64,000 nt of DNA from JAGQWW01 sp041392845 (GTDB lineage: Bacteria; Bacteroidota; Bacteroidia; Chitinophagales; Saprospiraceae), in NCBI GenBank assembly GCA_041392845.1, contig JAWKLG010000013.1:1-64000 (forward strand). Reading direction: 5' to 3'. The notes under the pieces were generated by a model. That model was not told the origin of the DNA and did not search any database. It saw only the letters and a program-made list of their open reading frames with translations. Made by a program: the position numbers and the translations under genes. Of the stretch, positions 1 through 10,257 are shown piece by piece. Position 1 is the first letter of the stretch; each line of letters starts with the position of its first letter.

Positions 1-3000
1 AAACCATTGTGACATACAGGAGTCGGTGCTTTACAGTCGATGATTTCGAAGGTTACATCCAGCTGGCTGGTGTTACCACAATCATCACTTACTCTGAATC
101 TTACGGTATGGATTCCCAATGGATATCTGCCAGTCAAGGCATTTTCTCCATTGAAGTCTGCTTCCTGGTACGTTGAGCTGAATGCATCCAAATACCATTC
201 TACCGTTACATCTGTACAGGTCTCGTTGATTACAGGAATGTAATTCACCTCTCCGGTACATGGATCTTCATCCAAATCGCCACCACAGAATGGCCCGCTT
301 AATGTATCCGTCAACTCCGGTGCAGTGTCATCATAAATCTTGATGTGCTGCGTATACTCGTAGTAGCCTGTCGATACCAGGTATCTGGTGGCCGGATCGT
401 TGATAACATTCAGGTATACATAGTCACCATTCGAGATCAATCGATAGTTCGCTCTGTATCTGCTTCCTGGGTTAGATGGAGTAAATCCATCACCAGGGAT
501 TCCATCGCGGTTCAAATCTACTCTTGGGATGACCAACGGATCGCTTACTCCGTCGTATTCACACCAGTTGATGATTTTATACGTTCTGAATATCTTCTTA
601 CACTCACCGTTTGCTGAGGCCGGATATTCCTGTTCTTTTACGTTTACTCCTATCAGGTCACAGCCATATTCACGGTACACCAAAGTATCCGGTGATACAG
701 TTGTACACTCATCTTCAAAGTCACCAGGGATATCCAACTCATAAGAGTGAACTTCCATGATCATGATGGTCTGCTGACAGGTTCCGATGCTGATATTGCC
801 ACTTGGGTCTACGGTACGGAATCTTCTTCTCACCTGACCTACTCCACACAAGTCTACATTCACTGTCGGGTTTAGTTCTTCCACATCGTAGCCACAGTTA
901 TCGTATCCGGTAGCTGTTCCAAACAAGCCTTGTAGGGTTGCCGGGTCTTCAAGGTCAACATTCGCAGGAATATCTGCACAGGTTGTCCATACATCATCCG
1001 GTGCTATACAAGTTGGACGCAACTTGTCTTCCACCAATACTCTGATCATACAATCGTTGGTATTGTTGGATGCTACCAGGTAATTCTGGCTTACGCCACC
1101 TGCATTTGGTTCTACATCGTATACTCTCAGGATTACATTTACACTGTCTCCTATGTCATTACAGCAGAAGTGGATTTCATCCTGGAACTGGCTTCTGTCG
1201 GTATTGTATCCGCTACAGTTGTTGTCCATTCTTCTAACCTTGAAGTATACAGGACCGCAATTGTCGTATGAACCTTCATCAAAAGATTCGGCTGGTACTA
1301 CTGCGATTCCATCTACATCGGAGGTCAGGGATACCTGCGTTACTTCTCTACATACAGGAATTGGTGGAATACCATCGATTACCTGAATGCGTTTGTCCAC
1401 TCGGGTCATGTTGCCACAACCGTCTGTTACCTGGTACGTCACTGTATGGATGCCGATTGGAAGGAATGGAGACGGGATGCGGTATCCGATTACCGTTCCA
1501 CTTGCATTTTCCACTGCTTCTGCTTCTCCTACCGGGGTAAATACTCTTACCTCTGCTACCCCACTACAGTTATCAAGATACGTTGGTACATCCAACAATC
1601 CTGATGAACCACACTCAGGGTGTGGGCCAGGCGTATACTGGTTGGCCAACAACTGGTCGTTGTAACCATCATCGTTGCCATAACGCTCATTGGTTTCTGT
1701 CTCATCCGGACGACCGTCGTTGTCATCATCATCATTGAATACAATCTCCGGTGCTTTTTTATCCAAAACCTTGATTACCTGTAGGTCGGTGATGATTTCT
1801 CCGGTACACCAGTTCAAGGCCGTCCAGGTACGTAGGATTTTGAAGGTTACAGCAGTATCTACTCCTTCACATGCTTCGATTTTCACATCGTTGTATGTGA
1901 TGGCAAACTTACACTCAGGATGACCCATTACATTTGGTACGCCTGAACCAGTCATTTGTAGAATGTCTGCATCTTCCAATCCTCTGATTGGCAAGCCTGT
2001 GATTGGATCGAAGGCTGCGTATACCGGTACATTTACTATCGTTGGTAAATGAGTACCCGGAATTTCACACTCATCGTAGGCAGGACAGCCTACAAACAAG
2101 CTTAAGTTGTATACATCTCCAAATCCATCTGCTTCCGGGGATACTGTTCCACAATAGAAGGTGTTTGGATCTGTGATTGGGTTGTCTAAAATATCATCGT
2201 AGTTTGGATCCAAAGTAACATCCAAATCTTCTCCGTCTGTCCACCACTCGGTACCTGCCTCATATGGTGCCAGGCCGGCTACATCATCGCCATCCAAACC
2301 TGGGATACAGCAGTAGTCTGCCAAATCCATCAAGGCTGCATTTTCCAAAATCGCAGGGTGTAGCGCTGTTGGGCTTACTACTCCACTGTTGGCTGCATAC
2401 TGCTCACAGGTCCAGGTGATATCATCAGGGAACTCAATCAAGGTTGGGTTCACTATGATGGTCTGGGTACATGGCTCTGATATGTTGCCATATAGATCAG
2501 TTGCGATGAAGGTTCTTGTGATGGTTTTGATATCACAATCATCGCCTGTTTCTGTCTCGTTGGTTAGATTTACCACTACACCCTGGTCACAATTATCGAT
2601 TGCAATTGGGAACGGAACATCTGCCGGGTCTTCTGTACAATCCAGTACGATTGGTGCAGTTGGACAGATGAATTCAGGTCTAAGCTTGTCTTCTACTGTC
2701 AACTCACCCCAACAGCTATTGCCACTTGGTACGTGGGTAATTCTAACTACAATTACTCTACCGATGTGGCTCGCATTCAACACATTTGGAATGTTTCTTC
2801 CGCGGTCTTGTAATTGTACACTATAGTCATCGAAGCACAGGTACGTTCCTTCCAGTATCATGTCAGGATTTACCTCTACTTCACAATCTTCATCTAAAGA
2901 TATCTGTACTCTGTCGTTACAGCTTACTGTACTTGGGGTTTCTACTACCTGGAAATTTTGAGAAAGTACTTCCACACAACCAACGTCTGGAGGTGATAAT

Positions 3001-6000
3001 AATCCGGCAGGATCACCCGCATCATATTCAAACTCCAACAAGTGTGAACCTATTCCCAAAGCTGATACATCAACTGTTGCTTGCCAGAAACCTGAACCAA
3101 CAGGATTTTCAGTGGTAGTTACAGCTGTTCCGTTGATGTAGAACTGACCGGTTCCATCTGCACCTCTTCCGTCATAACCAGTTATAGTTACTGGAGGAGT
3201 ATTGATACAGAATGGACCTAATACTTCAGTCAACAATGGATCAGGATAGTAACAAGTATTGCTAATGCTCAATGGCTGACCAGGGAAGAATCTACTGGTT
3301 GCAGTCATTGTATAACCGCGACCGTCAAGATGTACACCTTGTAAAGTATAAATTGACTGACCAGGAGCTCCAGGTGCCGGAGATTCTACAAACAAAGTAC
3401 CAGCTGCATAAGGAACAAGGGTATTTGGATTCAACAATGTTGTTGAACCAACCAGCCATTCCTGACCAGGATTTGCAGGTCCGATTACAATCTCTTCAGC
3501 AAATTGTCCATTGCCTAAACAAGTACATGGGTCTGCAATGTTTGGTCCACCCATATTAGTGATTGCAGGTGGAGGACATGCTAAGGATGCAATAACATCT
3601 ACATTAGCAGTACACATATCACTATTTCCAGATAAATCTGAAACGGTAAGTGTAACATCATTTGGTCCTACATCAGCACAAGTAAAGTCAGCAGGGTCAG
3701 CAGCATAAGTCAATAGACCTGGACAATTATCAGTACTTCCGCCATCAAGGTCTGAAGCTATGACAGTACCATTTCCATTCGCGTCTAATTGAACAGTGCC
3801 ACTTCCGCAAACTGCAGTTGGCGCTAATTCATCAACCACCAATACTTCAGCAGTACAAGTTGATTGCAAACCTTGATTATCAGTAACAGTCAAGGTTACA
3901 GTTACCAAACCTCCTGCCGCAGGGAAAGAGTAAGTTCCCACAGGCATTGGAGTTGCAGCTGTACCATTGCTTGTTTCATTATCTAATGCATTTGGTCCAC
4001 TGAAGAACCAGTTGCTCAAAACAAATGTATTTCCATCAGGGCCTGTTGCATTTGCTCTGTATGCCCAACCATCCAGGTAATCCCAAGGCTCACCAGATCC
4101 ATCAACATTCACATCTCCAAATACGTCGATTACGGTACCGTTTCTAAACAACTCAATAGCGTCGTCACCATTAATTGATACAGCACCAGAAGTGTAATCA
4201 GGATTAAAACCAAAGAAAGCATTGAAGTTTGCAACATCAGTTGCAACATATATATAATCACCTTTGGTTGCAGAAACTGCTGGGAAAGTAAATTCTGGAG
4301 AACCGGTTGGACCGTTTCCATTATTTGCAGAGCTCAAACCATAAATACTTAAGTCTGCGATGTCAGCAAGAACAAAAAGCTCAACTGCTTTTGGAACTCC
4401 ACCAGTTAATGGACCATCAACTACACCTGTTATCACTAAATTTTCAGCAGGAGTTAATGGCATAATTGCACTACAATCAAAATCTGTAGGATCTACAGAT
4501 AAACTTGCAATACCACAATTATCTGTACTTCCACCATCAACATCTGAAGCTACTATTGAGCCCATTCCATTTGCATCAAGGCTTACAACTGCACTTTTAC
4601 ATACGGCCATTGGAGGCTCAACTTCTTCTACTGTTACGGTTGCAGTACAAGTTGAAGTAGTTCCATCAACATCTGTTACAGTAAGTGTAACAGTATTTGC
4701 ACCAAGGTTTGCACAGGTAAACATATTAGGATTGGCTTCCAAAGAAGCAACTCCACAATTATCTGTACTTCCACCATCAATTTCATTTGGATCCAAAGTG
4801 TATTCTCCGTTTCCATCCAACTGAACCGTTGTGTTTTGACAGACTGCAGTTGGTGGAATATTATCTTCAACAGTAACAACAGCTGTACAGGTAGATGAAT
4901 TTCCTGAATTGTCTGTTACCGTCAAAGTGACATTTGCCATACCGGTACCTGTTGGATATGTATAAGTTCCAACTGGCACTGGTGATGTACAGGTAGCGTT
5001 GGTGGATCCGCCTTCCAATTGGTTGATTCCACTAAACGTCCAGTTACCTAAAACAAAAGTAGAACCATCTGGACCTGTAACGCTGTTGCGGTAAGCCCAA
5101 CCATCCAGGTAATCCCATGGAGTTCCGCTTCCGTCAACATTTACATCTCCAAATACATCTATAACTACTCCATTTTTAAACAACTCAATGGCGTCATCAC
5201 CATTGATACTCATGGAACCATCTACAAAGTCCGCTGCAAATCCAAAGAAGTTAAGGAAATCAGGACCTGTAGAAGCTACATAAATATAGTCTCCTGCACT
5301 ATAAGCACCAGCGGGGAAAGTAAACTCAGGAGAACCTGTTGGGCCACCTCCGTTGTTTGCAGAACTTACTCCATAAATGCTTAAATCAGGAATATCGTTG
5401 ATTACATATAATTCAATTCCTTTTGGTACCCCACCAGTAAGTGGACCGTCAAATGCAGCTGTAATTACCAAATCATCATTTGGAATGGCACCACCAGTGA
5501 TGATGGAACAATCAAATGTATTGGGTGACACAGCCAAGGACATAATTCCACAATTGTCAGTACTTCCGGCATCTACATCAGCTGGAGTTACTGTAACATT
5601 ACCCATTGCATCCAATTGCACAGTAGTATTCATACAAATTGCAGTTGGTGCTGCGTTATCCTGGACCATCAGGTCAAAAATACAATCTACTGAATTTCCT
5701 GAATCATCAGTTAAAGTAGTAGTAATTGTAATGGTACCAGGACCATTTAAAATTGTACCGGCAGCAGGAACCTGAGTATATGCCAAATCCATATCACAAT
5801 TATCTGTTCCCATTACAAATGGCTCATAATTGGACATTGTATGCTGACAATTTGCGTCGAGAATAGCAGGTGATAATGTAGTTGGACACTGTGTTAGTGT
5901 TGGATCTTCCGTATCAACGCCTGGATTTATTGCTGCAACATCTGAAGCAGAACAAGTTGCATTCATATCATCCCTAACATAAAAAGTAAATACACCCGGC

Positions 6001-9000
6001 ATTAAGCCAGTAAATGTATTACTTGGGGTATAAATAACATTGTCAACTGAATATTCAAGATTTCCTATACAACCAGAACAGCTGGCATTAATTGTCAATG
6101 TACCATCATTTGCTCCTGGACAGGTTTCATCTGTAACTGAAAATGAATTAATAGTTACGGTACAACCAACGACGGGACAAGATGGGATTGAAACTGTTAC
6201 CTGGCCTGATTCACAACCTGGTTCGTTCACATCAATTACTATTACATTAATTGATCCCATAGCTGTTGGACCTGGTACTGTCCCGGAAATAATAATTCCG
6301 GTTCCTGAAGTTGCTCCTCCGGAAATTGAGCCATACAAGGTGTTGGTAGTTGCATCTCTTATTTCGTATTCACCTGTTCCATCCACCACATCAAAACTGA
6401 TTGAAAAATCAGCATCATCTCCATTACAAACTCCATTCAAATCAACAACCGCGTTAGAAATAACACATAACGGAGGACAGTTTGGAATATTAACGTCGGT
6501 ATTGTTTCCAACACAACCCAAGGTATTAGCATCTTCTACCGTAACCGTAATGGTTTGCATCAATACCGGAGCTGGAATTGTTCCATCAATTACAAAGCTT
6601 CCTGTTGAACCAGTATTCAAAGTTCCATAAACCGTCATGGTATTTACATCCACTAAATTGTATGTTCCACTACCATCTGTAACGTCAAAGGAAACAGAAA
6701 AGAAAACATCACCATCACAACTTCCATCATCCAAGGTAGCTACATTGGAGATAGAGCAGGTTGGAGGAAGTGCATTTGTAGCACTTAGTATTAAACCAAG
6801 CGATAATTGCCAGGTACCACCAATTAACTGAATAGAAGTACCAGCAGGGTCCGCATTTCCTTCAGCTACACCAACATCTACACTAGTCTGACCATTTGCA
6901 TCACCATTGGTTGCTGTGAAACTTCCTTCATAACTAATAAACTGATATGCCGTTCCACCACAGCTAATTGCTAAACCATCCGGAGCACCATTCTGCAATC
7001 CGTTAGATGGTAAATCTATATAATAATAGGTGTATGTACCGTCATTGCTACCCATAGTGAATCCATCCAAGGTATAAGTACCATATGTAGTTCCATTACT
7101 ACCGTTGTAAAGTGATACAGTAATATCAGCTAAGGCTCCCATGTAGTTATTAGCAACAGCCACTTCCACAAATTCATTCACATCCGTACCTGGGTCATCA
7201 TAATGGAATTCATTGATGAAAACATCTGAGATAGTAGGGCAACCAGGACTATTTTGAGCACCTTTGGTATTAAATCCTAAGGTTAATTGCCAAGTACCAC
7301 CTAGTAATTGAATGGATGTACCAGCAGGGTCTGCATTTCCTTCAGCAACTCCAACATCCACACTGTTTTGCCCATTGGCATCTCCATTTGTTGCTGCAAA
7401 GGTTCCTTCATAACTTATAAATTGAAATGCAGTTCCTGCACAGCTTAGTGCCATACCATCAGGAGATCCATTCTGAAGCCCATTTGAAGGCAAATCAATA
7501 TAATAATAAGTATAGGTACCATCATTGCTACCCATTGCAAATGCGTCGAGGGTATAGGTAGCATAAGTAGTTCCATTGCCACCATTATAAAGCGACAAGG
7601 TAATATCTGAAAGCGCACCCATGTAAGAATCGGCTACAGCCACCTCTACAAATTCATTCACATCAGTTCCCGGGTCATCGTAATGGAACTCATTGATGAA
7701 TACGTCATTTATAGTTGGACAAACCACCAGGGGTCCATAACTAAAAGACATTAGGTTTGCTGCTTCTGCAATGTTGTAAACCTCTACATCAGATGCATTT
7801 CCATCATAAGTTTTGGAATTTGGACTTGTTGCATCTCCGAAGGCTAAATTGTTTGAGGTACCTGGATAAGTATCTCCCCCATCCCCTCTATTTACATTGT
7901 TATTCAGATCATTTAAATTATCAGCTTGCTCTAAACCAACCCAATACCTATTTTCATCTGTGTTGTTTGTTCTACTTTCGTCAATATGGAAAATACACAA
8001 CCCATGTCCTGGCAATCCTGCATCCCAACCAAATAACTGACGATTTTCAAGTAGGAAATATTCATCAGGATCGGGTGTATTAAATTGGTAGCCGATATGA
8101 CCAGTTTCAACATAATTCATATTACTGATCATTCCTGAACCTGTCAAAACTGTAGGAGTAAACCACCCAAGCTCTTTCTTACACCAAATAGAAGGGTGAG
8201 CTGGAGTTCTTCCTGAATTGTTCCAGGTTCCAGATGCCATCAAGCACCAACGACCGATACCCTCTGAAGAGTTATCTGTGTCGTACAAATCTGGCAATCC
8301 AAGTGCGTGACCAAATTCGTGGCACAAAACACCGATATTTGTAATTTGCGTAGCTCCGTATTTCTCTGGTTGAATGATATAATCATTGATCAACTTACCA
8401 TCATAAGTTACCTGGAGACTTTGTGAAGATAGAACCCACCTGTGTGACCAGATGTCAGCACCATTTCCTGACTCCTCGGTTCCTCTTCCTGAATGGATGA
8501 CCATTACAACGTCTACAGCACCATCTCCATCCCCATCATATTGAGCAAAATCAACCCCAGCTGCTTCTGCGAAATCGACTGCTTCTCTAACCAAAGGAAC
8601 TGCAGCTGGAAAACCATTTGAATAGCCATAGGTTGCACGATTGTTTGCAGCCGTGTACCATCCCTCAACATCTGAATCTATAATTAAAATCCCTTGAGAA
8701 ACCCCCATGTAATAATCTCTGAAACTTCCAGTTTGACCATTCACACTATATCCCGGCAAATTAGCAAGATTATCAAATTCAGCATTTGTGTACGTACTTG
8801 CCTGATCAGGATAATCAATCAAAAGCAAAAGTGCCTTTCTGTTTCCCGAAGGAGGAAACACAGCCTGAGGACCTGCAGCCGCAGATTTGCCAGTGGCCTT
8901 TCTTAAATCCTGATACTCTTGTTTTTTCTGATCATAAACCTCTCCTTGATATCTTAAATGCTTAGGAATTGCATTTAAAGCGATTTGTTCTACACTGTTT

Positions 9001-9395
9001 CTATCCTCCTCATCTTTTACAACAAGGTTTGTTAATAAAAGATCTCCATCCGGTCCTTGTACTACAAATTTATGGTATCCATCTGAAGGATCTTTCATAA
9101 AAGTATAGCCATCCTTAGTCTCTAAATACATTATATTATAATGCTTATAGATATAAAAATGGATAATTGAACCATCAGGCTGATCTATATCTCTTACACC
9201 AGGATGAGGTCCAACATTACAAAATCCAGGATCACCCATGCTATTAGGAGCAAGGTTAATTATGGAATTTTCTTTTTGTTTAGGAAAAAGTTGTGGTTCC
9301 TGTGCATTAGTCTGGGTCAAAATTCCCCATAATAATATAGGAAAGACCAAATTCATCAGGGTAAAAACTTTTTGAGTAAAGTTTCCTTTTCTCAT
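1..9395 (-). CDS. Giant secreted M6-family metalloprotease with multi-module stalk (3' end off the window)
   Basis: The frame opens at ATG 9395 and stays open to the left edge; I checked the phase at the start, at the zinc motif, at 7220, 4814, 2894 and at base 5. Residues 1-31 are a signal peptide ending TQTNAQ. The zinc motif HEFGHALGLPD starts near residue 359 and, with the downstream LYD and SGTWNNSGRTPAHPS stretch, marks an M6 (immune inhibitor A-like) peptidase of about residues 150-540. Then come two near-identical lamin-tail-like modules (about 559-715 and 719-869, INEFHYDDPGTDVNEFVEV), three modules of about 100 residues, SprB-like and HYR-like modules (VTVEDNIPPTAVCQNTTVQL type), two further lamin-tail-like copies (about 1333-1479 and 1682-1816) and, from about residue 2150, a stalk shared with the second giant protein of this window. 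A T9SS sorting domain is expected beyond the left edge. It is probably exported and cell-surface bound or released; the substrate is unknown. Confidence 0.9.
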   Translation of the reverse strand, partial: MRKGNFTQKVFTLMNLVFPILLWGILTQTNAQEPQLFPKQKENSIINLAPNSMGDPGFCNVGPHPGVRDIDQPDGSIIHFYIYKHYNIMYLETKDGYTFMKDPSDGYHKFVVQGPDGDLLLTNLVVKDEEDRNSVEQIALNAIPKHLRYQGEVYDQKKQEYQDLRKATGKSAAAGPQAVFPPSGNRKALLLLIDYPDQASTYTNAEFDNLANLPGYSVNGQTGSFRDYYMGVSQGILIIDSDVEGWYTAANNRATYGYSNGFPAAVPLVREAVDFAEAAGVDFAQYDGDGDGAVDVVMVIHSGRGTEESGNGADIWSHRWVLSSQSLQVTYDGKLINDYIIQPEKYGATQITNIGVLCHEFGHALGLPDLYDTDNSSEGIGRWCLMASGTWNNSGRTPAHPSIWCKKELGWFTPTVLTGSGMISNMNYVETGHIGYQFNTPDPDEYFLLENRQLFGWDAGLPGHGLCIFHIDESRTNNTDENRYWVGLEQADNLNDLNNNVNRGDGGDTYPGTSNNLAFGDATSPNSKTYDGNASDVEVYNIAEAANLMSFSYGPLVVCPTINDVFINEFHYDDPGTDVNEFVEVAVADSYMGALSDITLSLYNGGNGTTYATYTLDAFAMGSNDGTYTYYYIDLPSNGLQNGSPDGMALSCAGTAFQFISYEGTFAATNGDANGQNSVDVGVAEGNADPAGTSIQLLGGTWQLTLGFNTKGAQNSPGCPTISDVFINEFHYDDPGTDVNEFVEVAVANNYMGALADITVSLYNGSNGTTYGTYTLDGFTMGSNDGTYTYYYIDLPSNGLQNGAPDGLAISCGGTAYQFISYEGSFTATNGDANGQTSVDVGVAEGNADPAGTSIQLIGGTWQLSLGLILSATNALPPTCSISNVATLDDGSCDGDVFFSVSFDVTDGSGTYNLVDVNTMTVYGTLNTGSTGSFVIDGTIPAPVLMQTITVTVEDANTLGCVGNNTDVNIPNCPPLCVISNAVVDLNGVCNGDDADFSISFDVVDGTGEYEIRDATTNTLYGSISGGATSGTGIIISGTVPGPTAMGSINVIVIDVNEPGCESGQVTVSIPSCPVVGCTVTINSFSVTDETCPGANDGTLTINASCSGCIGNLEYSVDNVIYTPSNTFTGLMPGVFTFYVRDDMNATCSASDVAAINPGVDTEDPTLTQCPTTLSPAILDANCQHTMSNYEPFVMGTDNCDMDLAYTQVPAAGTILNGPGTITITTTLTDDSGNSVDCIFDLMVQDNAAPTAICMNTTVQLDAMGNVTVTPADVDAGSTDNCGIMSLAVSPNTFDCSIITGGAIPNDDLVITAAFDGPLTGGVPKGIELYVINDIPDLSIYGVSSANNGGGPTGSPEFTFPAGAYSAGDYIYVASTGPDFLNFFGFAADFVDGSMSINGDDAIELFKNGVVIDVFGDVNVDGSGTPWDYLDGWAYRNSVTGPDGSTFVLGNWTFSGINQLEGGSTNATCTSPVPVGTYTYPTGTGMANVTLTVTDNSGNSSTCTAVVTVEDNIPPTAVCQNTTVQLDGNGEYTLDPNEIDGGSTDNCGVASLEANPNMFTCANLGANTVTLTVTDVDGTTSTCTATVTVEEVEPPMAVCKSAVVSLDANGMGSIVASDVDGGSTDNCGIASLSVDPTDFDCSAIMPLTPAENLVITGVVDGPLTGGVPKAVELFVLADIADLSIYGLSSANNGNGPTGSPEFTFPAVSATKGDYIYVATDVANFNAFFGFNPDYTSGAVSINGDDAIELFRNGTVIDVFGDVNVDGSGEPWDYLDGWAYRANATGPDGNTFVLSNWFFSGPNALDNETSNGTAATPMPVGTYSFPAAGGLVTVTLTVTDNQGLQSTCTAEVLVVDELAPTAVCGSGTVQLDANGNGTVIASDLDGGSTDNCPGLLTYAADPADFTCADVGPNDVTLTVSDLSGNSDMCTANVDVIASLACPPPAITNMGGPNIADPCTCLGNGQFAEEIVIGPANPGQEWLVGSTTLLNPNTLVPYAAGTLFVESPAPGAPGQSIYTLQGVHLDGRGYTMTATSRFFPGQPLSISNTCYYPDPLLTEVLGPFCINTPPVTITGYDGRGADGTGQFYINGTAVTTTENPVGSGFWQATVDVSALGIGSHLLEFEYDAGDPAGLLSPPDVGCVEVLSQNFQVVETPSTVSCNDRVQISLDEDCEVEVNPDMILEGTYLCFDDYSVQLQDRGRNIPNVLNASHIGRVIVVRITHVPSGNSCWGELTVEDKLRPEFICPTAPIVLDCTEDPADVPFPIAIDNCDQGVVVNLTNETETGDDCDIKTITRTFIATDLYGNISEPCTQTIIVNPTLIEFPDDITWTCEQYAANSGVVSPTALHPAILENAALMDLADYCCIPGLDGDDVAGLAPYEAGTEWWTDGEDLDVTLDPNYDDILDNPITDPNTFYCGTVSPEADGFGDVYNLSLFVGCPAYDECEIPGTHLPTIVNVPVYAAFDPITGLPIRGLEDADILQMTGSGVPNVMGHPECKFAITYNDVKIEACEGVDTAVTFKILRTWTALNWCTGEIITDLQVIKVLDKKAPEIVFNDDDDNDGRPDETETNERYGNDDGYNDQLLANQYTPGPHPECGSSGLLDVPTYLDNCSGVAEVRVFTPVGEAEAVENASGTVIGYRIPSPFLPIGIHTVTYQVTDGCGNMTRVDKRIQVIDGIPPIPVCREVTQVSLTSDVDGIAVVPAESFDEGSYDNCGPVYFKVRRMDNNCSGYNTDRSQFQDEIHFCCNDIGDSVNVILRVYDVEPNAGGVSQNYLVASNNTNDCMIRVLVEDKLRPTCIAPDDVWTTCADIPANVDLEDPATLQGLFGTATGYDNCGYDVEELNPTVNVDLCGVGQVRRRFRTVDPSGNISIGTCQQTIMIMEVHSYELDIPGDFEDECTTVSPDTLVYREYGCDLIGVNVKEQEYPASANGECKKIFRTYKIINWCEYDGVSDPLVIPRVDLNRDGIPGDGFTPSNPGSRYRANYRLISNGDYVYLNVINDPATRYLVSTGYYEYTQHIKIYDDTAPELTDTLSGPFCGGDLDEDPCTGEVNYIPVINETCTDVTVEWYLDAFSSTYQEADFNGENALTGRYPLGIHTVRFRVSDDCGNTSQLDVTFEIIDCKAPTPVCHNG

Positions 9396-9482
9396 GGGAT
9401 TTTTTTGTGTAAACGTTGGTTAAAAAAACTTATTAGTTCACCCCATCTCCAAAAAGGAAACCAACCGGAAGAAACAACGAAA

Positions 9483-9507
9483 GGCAAGGCCATGAAATGA
9501 CCTTGCC
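9483..9507 (-). promoter_or_regulatory. Hairpin in the giant-protease leader
   Basis: The 7-bp arms GGCAAGG and CCTTGCC enclose an 11-base loop that can pair partly inside (CAT/ATG). On the minus strand the hairpin is followed by a T-rich tract (TTTCGTTGTTTC) and lies about 90 nt before the ATG at 9395. It could be a weak attenuator or a stability element; no known riboswitch is recognised. Confidence 0.35.
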
Positions 9508-9590
9508 ATTTAAAAACTCTTTAATGTTTCGTAGGTATAGTTTCGTTCATACGAAGCTATGGGATTATAATTTGCAATGCGTTCAAATTA

Positions 9591-9656
9591 TGTAACAGTG
9601 GTTTTCAGGGATTTCAAAAATCCAATCTTGAAAAACATTTAAAAACCACCGTTACA
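9591..9656 (-). promoter_or_regulatory. Large inverted repeat in the giant-protease leader
   Basis: Arm TGTAACAGTGGTTTT (9591-9605) pairs with AAAACCACCGTTACA (9642-9656) with one mismatch. Inside, GGATTT (9609-9614) pairs with AAATCC (9618-9623). If transcription starts just after the -7 element at 9749-9756, this structure is in the 5' leader of the protease mRNA. Its role is unknown. Confidence 0.45.
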
Positions 9657-10006
9657 TGGTAGAATCTTTTCAATAGGGAGATAGATTATAATTTGTTAAT
9701 AGTGATACAACAAAATTTGGGATTTCCCCCTCTTCCTTGATTCCGTTGCAAAAATAAGGGAAGCAGGTCAGGCATATGTACCCTTATTCAGGTATTTAAG
9801 AAATTTACCATTTAATGGATATGTTATTTTATTTTTTTAAAAATATATTAAAACCCTATTTATCAGCATGTTACAAATTTTTGTATTTTAATTTTTATAA
9901 ATTATCCTCTTTACCTCTTGCCTGTTAATCCAATTTAATTTAAACTTGCAGTCGAAATTTAATATTGAGTTAATGTTTCAACTTTCTTTAAATACTATCT
10001 GTTGTT

Positions 10007-10042
10007 GTTGTACTTCCTAACGGGAGAAGACAACTTTTTTTT
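10007..10042 (+). terminator. Terminator-like hairpin followed by eight Ts
   Basis: GTTGT-A-CTTC (10007-10016) pairs with GAAG-ACAAC (10026-10034) and is followed by T8 (10035-10042). It lies between divergently transcribed genes, so on the plus strand it can only end an unannotated transcript. Confidence 0.5.
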
Positions 10043-10050
10043 ATAGATAA

Positions 10051-10083
10051 AAAGGCTCTTCCCCGGAAAGGAAGAGCCTTTTT
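10051..10083 (+). terminator. Strong intrinsic terminator in a divergent gap
   Basis: The 12-bp perfect arms AAAGGCTCTTCC (10051-10062) and GGAAGAGCCTTT (10070-10081) have a 7-base loop and a T-run. The A-run on the other side means it could work on both strands. Neither flanking gene ends here. Confidence 0.65.
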
Positions 10084-10201
10084 AAATTTAACATTATGAT
10101 ACTTATTCAAAATACTTGTTGTTGCTGTTGTTGTTTTCCAATCGAATCCCGGTGGAACGATAAGGTATTTGAGTAATATTTAAAATAATAGATTAACTCA
10201 A

Positions 10202-10233
10202 AGAAGCCTTTCCACACCGGAAAGGCTTCTTTT
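10202..10233 (+). terminator. Strong intrinsic terminator just upstream of cysM
   Basis: The 12-bp perfect arms AGAAGCCTTTCC (10202-10213) and GGAAAGGCTTCT (10219-10230) have a 5-base loop, then TTTTGTTTT. It ends about 25 bases before the cysM ATG, so any transcript entering the operon from upstream must pass it. It is either the end of a small RNA or an attenuator. Confidence 0.65.
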
Positions 10234-10257
10234 GTTTTACCCATAAGCATAATTCAA

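Larger units (their letters stand above)
9396..10257. other. Structured divergent intergenic region without a recognisable protein gene
   Basis: This 862-base gap separates the giant protease gene (-) from the cysM operon (+). It holds a perfect Bacteroidota -7 element on the minus strand (TATTTTTG, 9749-9756), which would give the protease mRNA a leader of about 340 nt. It also holds a 15-bp inverted repeat at 9591-9656, a small hairpin at 9483-9507, and three terminator-like hairpins between 10007 and 10233. No open frame with convincing coding character was found. Confidence 0.7.

Noticed and set aside
1..8113. Many plus- and minus-strand open frames of 60-200 codons inside the giant gene
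   Set aside because: They are shadows of one long coding frame; none has family sequence or a signal of its own.
9528..9555. LoxP-like arrangement TTCGTA ... TACGAA
   Set aside because: Only six bases per arm match, the spacing differs, and there is no recombinase gene nearby; chance is the simplest reading.
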